Assembly: GCA_903958915.1 (NCBI GenBank)
Contig: CAJBVC010000830.1
Location: forward strand, 1-10,730
Length of the DNA: 10,730 nt
Reading direction: 5' to 3'
DNA from: an uncultured beta proteobacterium
GTDB lineage: Bacteria; Pseudomonadota; Gammaproteobacteria; Burkholderiales; Burkholderiaceae_C
Position numbers and translations under genes: made by a program. The notes beneath the pieces are model-generated. The model was given only the letters and a program-made list of their open reading frames with translations, did no database searches and was not told where the DNA came from. The number at the start of each line of letters is the position of its first letter. The first letter of the stretch is position 1. Positions 7,352 to 10,730 of the stretch are shown here, in pieces.

Positions 7352-8064
7352 TGAACTGGGAAGTGATTTTTGAAGCGAAGAACCTGGAACTTTTTTGGAC
7401 CGGCATCCTGACCACGCTGGGCCTACTGTTTTCGTCACTCGGGGTCGGCGCTGTGCTGGCGCTGCTGTTTGCATTGCTGCTGACGGGGCCCTGGGCTGCC
7501 GCACGCTGGATTGTTGGAAGCTACACCTATGTCATCCGTGGCACACCCTTGTTGATTCAGGTGTACATGATCTATTACGGCCTGGGCCAACTGGAGTGGA
7601 TTCAGGCACGCTGGGACACGGTGTGGCCCTGGACACATTTCAAGGAACCCTTCTTTTGCGCCCTGCTCGCGTTCAGTCTGAACACGGCGGGATATACCGC
7701 CGAAATGCTGGCAGGGGCTATTCGCGAAACCAATGCGGGCGAGATCGAAGCGGCGCAGGCGTACGGCATGAGCCGCTTTCAGGTGATGCTACGCGTGGTA
7801 CTGCCCAGCGCCATGCGGCGCACCCTGCCGGCCTACAGCAACGAAGTGGTGATGATGCTGCAAAGTACCAGTTTGGCCAGTGCCGTGCCTTCACTGATCG
7901 ATGTCACCGGCGCTGCCAGCCGGATCTATTCCGACTATTACCTGCCTTTTGAAGCCTATCTGGCCGCCGCCGCGATATACCTGGTCACCACTTTTTGCCT
8001 GATCGGCGTGTTTCGGCTGGCTGAGCGGCACTTCCTTGCGCACCTCGCTCCACGCAAGGCCTGA
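7351..8064 (+). CDS. aotM: Basic amino acid ABC transporter permease (AotM/HisM family)
   Basis: This is the partner permease of AotQ, 237 residues, the expected HisM length. It opens in the usual way (MNWEVIFEAKNLELFWTGIL), continues with YTYVIRGTPLLIQVYMIYYG (58-77), and carries the EAA loop EIEAAQAYGMSRFQVMLRVV (131-150) and LPAYSNEVVMMLQSTSLAS. These are typical of the histidine/arginine subfamily. The open frame extends upstream into aotQ (from 7045), but the ATG at 7351 is chosen because it gives the family N-terminus, overlaps the aotQ stop by one base (TGATG) and has a G-rich site (GGGGGAC, about 7338-7344) before it. It forms a heterodimer with AotQ in the inner membrane. aotO begins six bases after its stop codon starts to be cleared, well within operon spacing. 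Confidence 0.93.
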   Translation: MNWEVIFEAKNLELFWTGILTTLGLLFSSLGVGAVLALLFALLLTGPWAAARWIVGSYTYVIRGTPLLIQVYMIYYGLGQLEWIQARWDTVWPWTHFKEPFFCALLAFSLNTAGYTAEMLAGAIRETNAGEIEAAQAYGMSRFQVMLRVVLPSAMRRTLPAYSNEVVMMLQSTSLASAVPSLIDVTGAASRIYSDYYLPFEAYLAAAAIYLVTTFCLIGVFRLAERHFLAHLAPRKA

Positions 8065-8069
8065 ACCCC

Positions 8070-9200
8070 ATGCAGCGAATTGACCATCCGCTTTTGTCGC
8101 CCAGCCTTGGCGTCCACAAAACACTCACCAGTTTTCATTTTGGACAGTCTGGATGCGGCCCCAAGTTCTACATTCAGGCCAGCTTGCATGCTGAGGAACT
8201 GCCGGGCATGCTGGTGGCTTACCACCTGCGCGGACTGCTGGAGGCCGCCGAGGCCGCAGGTACGATCCGCGGTGAGATCATCCTGGTGCCGGTCGCCAAC
8301 CCCATAGGCCTGGCGCAGCGGGTAGACCACAAAGCGATGGGCCGATTCGAGTTGGACACCTCGGAGAACTTCAACCGCCACTACCCTGACCTGATGAAGG
8401 CCATCACGACCACCGTGCGCGAGCTACTCGGCACGGACGGCGCTGCCAATGTAAGCCTAGTGCGCGCAGCCATCGGTGACTTCCTGCGCGCCATGCAATC
8501 GCAAACCGAGTTGCAAAGCCTGCGCCATATGTTGCTGACGCTGTCACACGATGCGGACCGTGTCCTCGATCTGCACTGTGACTGTGAAGGCGTCATGCAC
8601 TTCTATACCGAAGAGGCTTGCTGGCCGGCATTGGAGCCGCTGGCGCGTCTGCTGGGGAGTGAGGCGATTTTATTGGCGAAAAATTCGGGCGGCGGACCGA
8701 TCGACGAATGTCTATCGGGCGTCTGGTGGCAGCTTGCCAACACGATGGCTGCCGAGGGTCGCTCCGTGGCACTGCCCCAGGGTTGCTGCACCACCACGAT
8801 TGAATTGCGCGGAGAGGGTGATGTAGCGCACGGATGGGCCCAAGCCGATGCAAAGGCGCTCTTTGCTTACCTGGAGCTCGAGGGTGCCATTGCCTGTGCG
8901 CAGGCGCCCATCGTCCCGCCATTGAAATGCCAGCCAACCCCACTGGCAGGCTCCGAAACCTTGAAAGCGAGCGCGGCAGGCGTTATTGTGTTTGCGGCAC
9001 AGGTCGGGGACCGCCTGGAGGTTGGAGACCTGGTGGCGGAAATCATTGACCCTATAGCACACACGGCGCAGCGCGTCACCGCTGGTGTGGCGGGTGTGTT
9101 CTACGCCCGCGTACACGAGCGCTATGCCGTCGCCGGGGCTGAGTTGGGCAAGATTGCCGGTGCCAAGCCCTTCCGCACAGGCGACCTGCTCGGTGCCTGA
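8070..9200 (+). CDS. aotO: Succinylglutamate desuccinylase/aspartoacylase-family protein (AotO-like)
   Basis: This is a predicted zinc-dependent M14-fold deacylase of the AstE/AspA family, 376 residues with no signal peptide. Probable metal and catalytic residues are intact: H40 and E43 in LHAEELPG, the second zinc histidine H169 in DLHCDCEG, the substrate-binding NFNR (100-103), and the likely catalytic glutamate E245 in TTTIELRGEG. The C-terminal part (about 300-368) is a lipoyl/barrel-sandwich-like segment (SAAGVIVFAAQVGDRLEVGD ... AGVAGVFYARV), also known from this family. It lies between the permease and ATPase genes, 5 nt after aotM, exactly where aotO sits in P. aeruginosa aotJQMOP. 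There, to my recollection, the gene is not needed for arginine or ornithine uptake, so its role is unknown. It may act on an acylated or modified amino acid brought in by the transporter; that is inference. An AAGG at 8056-8059 serves as a plausible ribosome binding site. Confidence 0.88.
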   Translation: MQRIDHPLLSPSLGVHKTLTSFHFGQSGCGPKFYIQASLHAEELPGMLVAYHLRGLLEAAEAAGTIRGEIILVPVANPIGLAQRVDHKAMGRFELDTSENFNRHYPDLMKAITTTVRELLGTDGAANVSLVRAAIGDFLRAMQSQTELQSLRHMLLTLSHDADRVLDLHCDCEGVMHFYTEEACWPALEPLARLLGSEAILLAKNSGGGPIDECLSGVWWQLANTMAAEGRSVALPQGCCTTTIELRGEGDVAHGWAQADAKALFAYLELEGAIACAQAPIVPPLKCQPTPLAGSETLKASAAGVIVFAAQVGDRLEVGDLVAEIIDPIAHTAQRVTAGVAGVFYARVHERYAVAGAELGKIAGAKPFRTGDLLGA

Positions 9201-9236
9201 AGGCGCACACTGCCGCGCATAACCTAAAGTCAAACC

Positions 9237-10013
9237 ATGACATCCAAGATTCTCAAGCTGCAAGCACTCAATATTCACAAGAAATTTGGTACCAACGAAG
9301 TTCTCAAGGGCGTTTCGCTGGAAGCTCATGCGGGTGACGTGATCAGCATCATTGGCAGTTCGGGTTCAGGAAAAAGCACCTTTCTGCGCTGCATCAACAT
9401 GCTGGAAAAACCCCACGAAGGGCGCATCATCGTGGTCGGGGAAGAACTGAAGCTGGCGCCTGCGGCAAATGGCGAACTGCACGCCACCGATGCCAAGCAA
9501 TTGCAGCGCATGCGCACCAAACTGGCGATGGTGTTTCAGCACTTCAACCTGTGGTCGCACATGACAGTGTTGCAAAACATTATTGAAGCGCCCGTACATG
9601 TGATGGGCATTCCCAAAGAGCAGGCGGTGGAGACCGCGCGCAAATACCTGGCCCGGGTCGACCTTGCCGGGCGCGAAGACGTTTATCCCGGACACCTCAG
9701 TGGCGGCCAGCAGCAGCGCGTCGCGATTGCGCGCGCACTGGCTATTGAGCCCGAAGTCATGCTGTTTGACGAACCCACCAGCGCACTCGACCCGGAGCTG
9801 GTGTCCGAAGTGCTGAAAGTCATGAAAAATCTGGCTCTGGAAGGCCGCACCATGGTGGTTGTCACCCACGAGATGGGTTTCGCACGGGAAGTGTCAAACC
9901 ACCTGATTTTTCTGCACAAAGGCCTGATTGAAGAGCAAGGGGACCCGCGCACCGTGATGGCAGCACCCAAGAGTGAGCGGTTGGCACAATTTCTCTCGGG
10001 CAACCTGAAATAG
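9237..10013 (+). CDS. aotP: Basic amino acid ABC transporter ATP-binding protein (AotP/HisP family)
   Basis: This is the cytoplasmic ATPase driving AotQM. The 258-residue product is HisP-sized and complete: Walker [10 protein letters not shown] (40-48), Q-loop Q101 in [16 protein letters not shown], signature LSGGQQQR (154-161), Walker B VMLFDEP (174-180), D-loop ALD (183-185) and switch histidine H211 in [10 protein letters not shown]. The [11 protein letters not shown] run and the HisP-type insert between strands (about 70-90) place it in the polar amino acid (HisP/GlnQ) branch and separate it from the CysA branch encoded earlier in the window. It closes the five-gene aot operon, 36 nt after aotO. 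Ribosome-binding-site strength is low. No terminator follows in the 30 nt before the next gene, so readthrough into the PAS-protein gene is likely. Confidence 0.95.
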   Translation: MTSKILKLQALNIHKKFGTNEVLKGVSLEAHAGDVISIIGSSGSGKSTFLRCINMLEKPHEGRIIVVGEELKLAPAANGELHATDAKQLQRMRTKLAMVFQHFNLWSHMTVLQNIIEAPVHVMGIPKEQAVETARKYLARVDLAGREDVYPGHLSGGQQQRVAIARALAIEPEVMLFDEPTSALDPELVSEVLKVMKNLALEGRTMVVVTHEMGFAREVSNHLIFLHKGLIEEQGDPRTVMAAPKSERLAQFLSGNLK

Positions 10014-10030
10014 GTCGCTCACCAGGATTG

Positions 10031-10036
10031 AGGAAG
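10031..10036 (+). promoter_or_regulatory. Ribosome binding site deciding a GTG start
   Basis: AGGAAG lies seven bases before the GTG at 10044. An in-frame TGA at 10029-10031 rules out any earlier start, so this site fixes the start codon of the PAS-protein gene. It sits in the loop between the inverted repeats GTCGCT (10014-10019) and AGCGAC (10038-10043), which span the whole gap between aotP and this gene. Confidence 0.75.
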
Positions 10037-10043
10037 TAGCGAC

Positions 10044-10730
10044 GTGCCGCATCGGGAGCTGTCCACGCTGTTTGATCTGCTGCCCATTGGTGCGTACCGC
10101 TCCAGTCCTGAGGGTAAGATTTTGCGGCTCAACGCCGCACTGCTGCGCATCAACGGGTATGCATCCGAGCAGGAGTGCTTTGCGGATGACCGACAGATCG
10201 CACGCGACTCCTACGTCGCCCCCGGCCGCCGCGCCCAGTTCAAGGCGATTCTGGAAGCCCATGGGCACATCTCTGACTTTGTGTCCGAAACGTACCGCCT
10301 GAAAACCGGGGAACGCATCTGGGTACGGGAACACGCACACCTGGTACGCGACGAAGATGGCAAGGTGCTGTACTACGAAGGCACCATCGAAGATATTTCC
10401 CGCGAGCGTGCTGCCAACCTGGCACTTCAGCGCAGCGAGGATCTTCTGCACAACGTGCTACAGACCATTCCCGATCGGGTTTGGGTCAAAACCCGCGATG
10501 GCGTTTACCTGGTTTGCAACGAGGCGTTTGCTGCAGGCGTAAATGCCCAACCAGGCGACATGGTCGGTACGCGGGATTCAGACTGGGTCGACCCGCCGAT
10601 GGTGCAACACATTCTGGAGGGTGACCGCCTTGCCATGCAGGCAGGTAAACCGGTCGTTTCGGAAGAGTTCATGGCCGGCCCAAAAGATCTCAACGGCAAC
10701 CTGTTTGAGATCATCAAGACGCCCATGCGC
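10044..10730 (+). CDS. PAS-domain sensor protein, 5' part (runs off the window)
   Basis: An open frame starting with GTG codes for at least 229 residues and continues past the window end. Residues about 5-118 form a PAS domain with its PAC tail: the GAYRSSPEGKILRLNAALLR core (17-36), then YRLKTGERIWVREHAHLVRDEDGKVLYYEGTIEDISRE, a classic PAS-C ending. A short helical linker (120-133) leads into a second PAS domain (from about 134: TIPDRVWVKTRDGVYLVCNEAF) that is still open at the edge. There is no signal peptide or membrane segment so far, so a cytoplasmic sensor is likely. The output domain (GGDEF/EAL or histidine kinase are the common options) is not in view, and neither ligand nor cofactor can be assigned. 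The gene follows aotP by 30 nt and may be cotranscribed, so a link to amino-acid availability is possible but unproven. The GTG start is supported by a strong ribosome binding site and an upstream in-frame stop. Confidence 0.85.
   Translation, partial: MPHRELSTLFDLLPIGAYRSSPEGKILRLNAALLRINGYASEQECFADDRQIARDSYVAPGRRAQFKAILEAHGHISDFVSETYRLKTGERIWVREHAHLVRDEDGKVLYYEGTIEDISRERAANLALQRSEDLLHNVLQTIPDRVWVKTRDGVYLVCNEAFAAGVNAQPGDMVGTRDSDWVDPPMVQHILEGDRLAMQAGKPVVSEEFMAGPKDLNGNLFEIIKTPMR

Noticed and set aside
10072..10302. An ATG-initiated small open frame at the start of the PAS-protein region
   Set aside because: It is in a different frame from the PAS-coding sequence. The GTG frame at 10044 has the ribosome binding site and recognisable domains.

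Overview
The window reads as a chromosomal segment of a betaproteobacterium, order Burkholderiales, most likely a Comamonadaceae member (Rhodoferax/Polaromonas-like). This rests on base composition (moderately GC-rich by eye), dense operons with short overlaps, and the protein sequences. It is inference; no search was run. All of the coding capacity is conventional transport and RNA-modification or signalling machinery. I see no phage, IS, CRISPR or defence genes.

Region 1 (1-3233, plus strand) is a sulfate/thiosulfate ABC importer operon: cysT and cysW (two inner-membrane permeases, overlapping by 4 nt) and cysA (ATPase). No sulfate-binding protein gene is visible; it would be expected upstream of the window. 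Between cysW and cysA, where these genes are normally packed tightly, sits a tandem duplication of a ~96-bp palindrome-rich repeat (1879-2069). Each unit can fold into three consecutive hairpins, and the first two bases of the repeat array supply the last two bases of the cysW stop codon.

Region 2 (3245-5602, minus strand) is ygiQ, a large radical-SAM protein. It converges on cysA with only 11 bp between the stop codons. Its variable linker carries an in-frame, Ala/Lys/Asp-rich insert. Part of that insert's DNA resembles, from memory, a dispersed intergenic repeat of Comamonadaceae.

Region 3 (5603-10013, plus strand) is a basic-amino-acid (arginine/ornithine/histidine) ABC importer operon in the exact order of Pseudomonas aeruginosa aotJQMOP: periplasmic binding protein, two permeases, an M14-type succinylglutamate desuccinylase/aspartoacylase-like protein (AotO) and the ATPase. 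A strong intrinsic-terminator-like hairpin plus six Ts lies between the binding-protein gene and the first permease. It probably sets the excess of binding protein over membrane parts.

Region 4 (10044-end, plus strand) is the 5' part of a GTG-initiated gene for a cytoplasmic multi-PAS sensor protein. It starts 30 nt after the ATPase gene behind a good ribosome binding site. Its output domain lies beyond the window. In P. aeruginosa the gene at this place is argR, so the sensor's position is a difference from the known operon.

The most informative leads are the structured tandem repeat in the cys operon, the intra-operon terminator in the aot operon, the repeat-like insert in ygiQ, and the conserved but functionally unexplained AotO enzyme.
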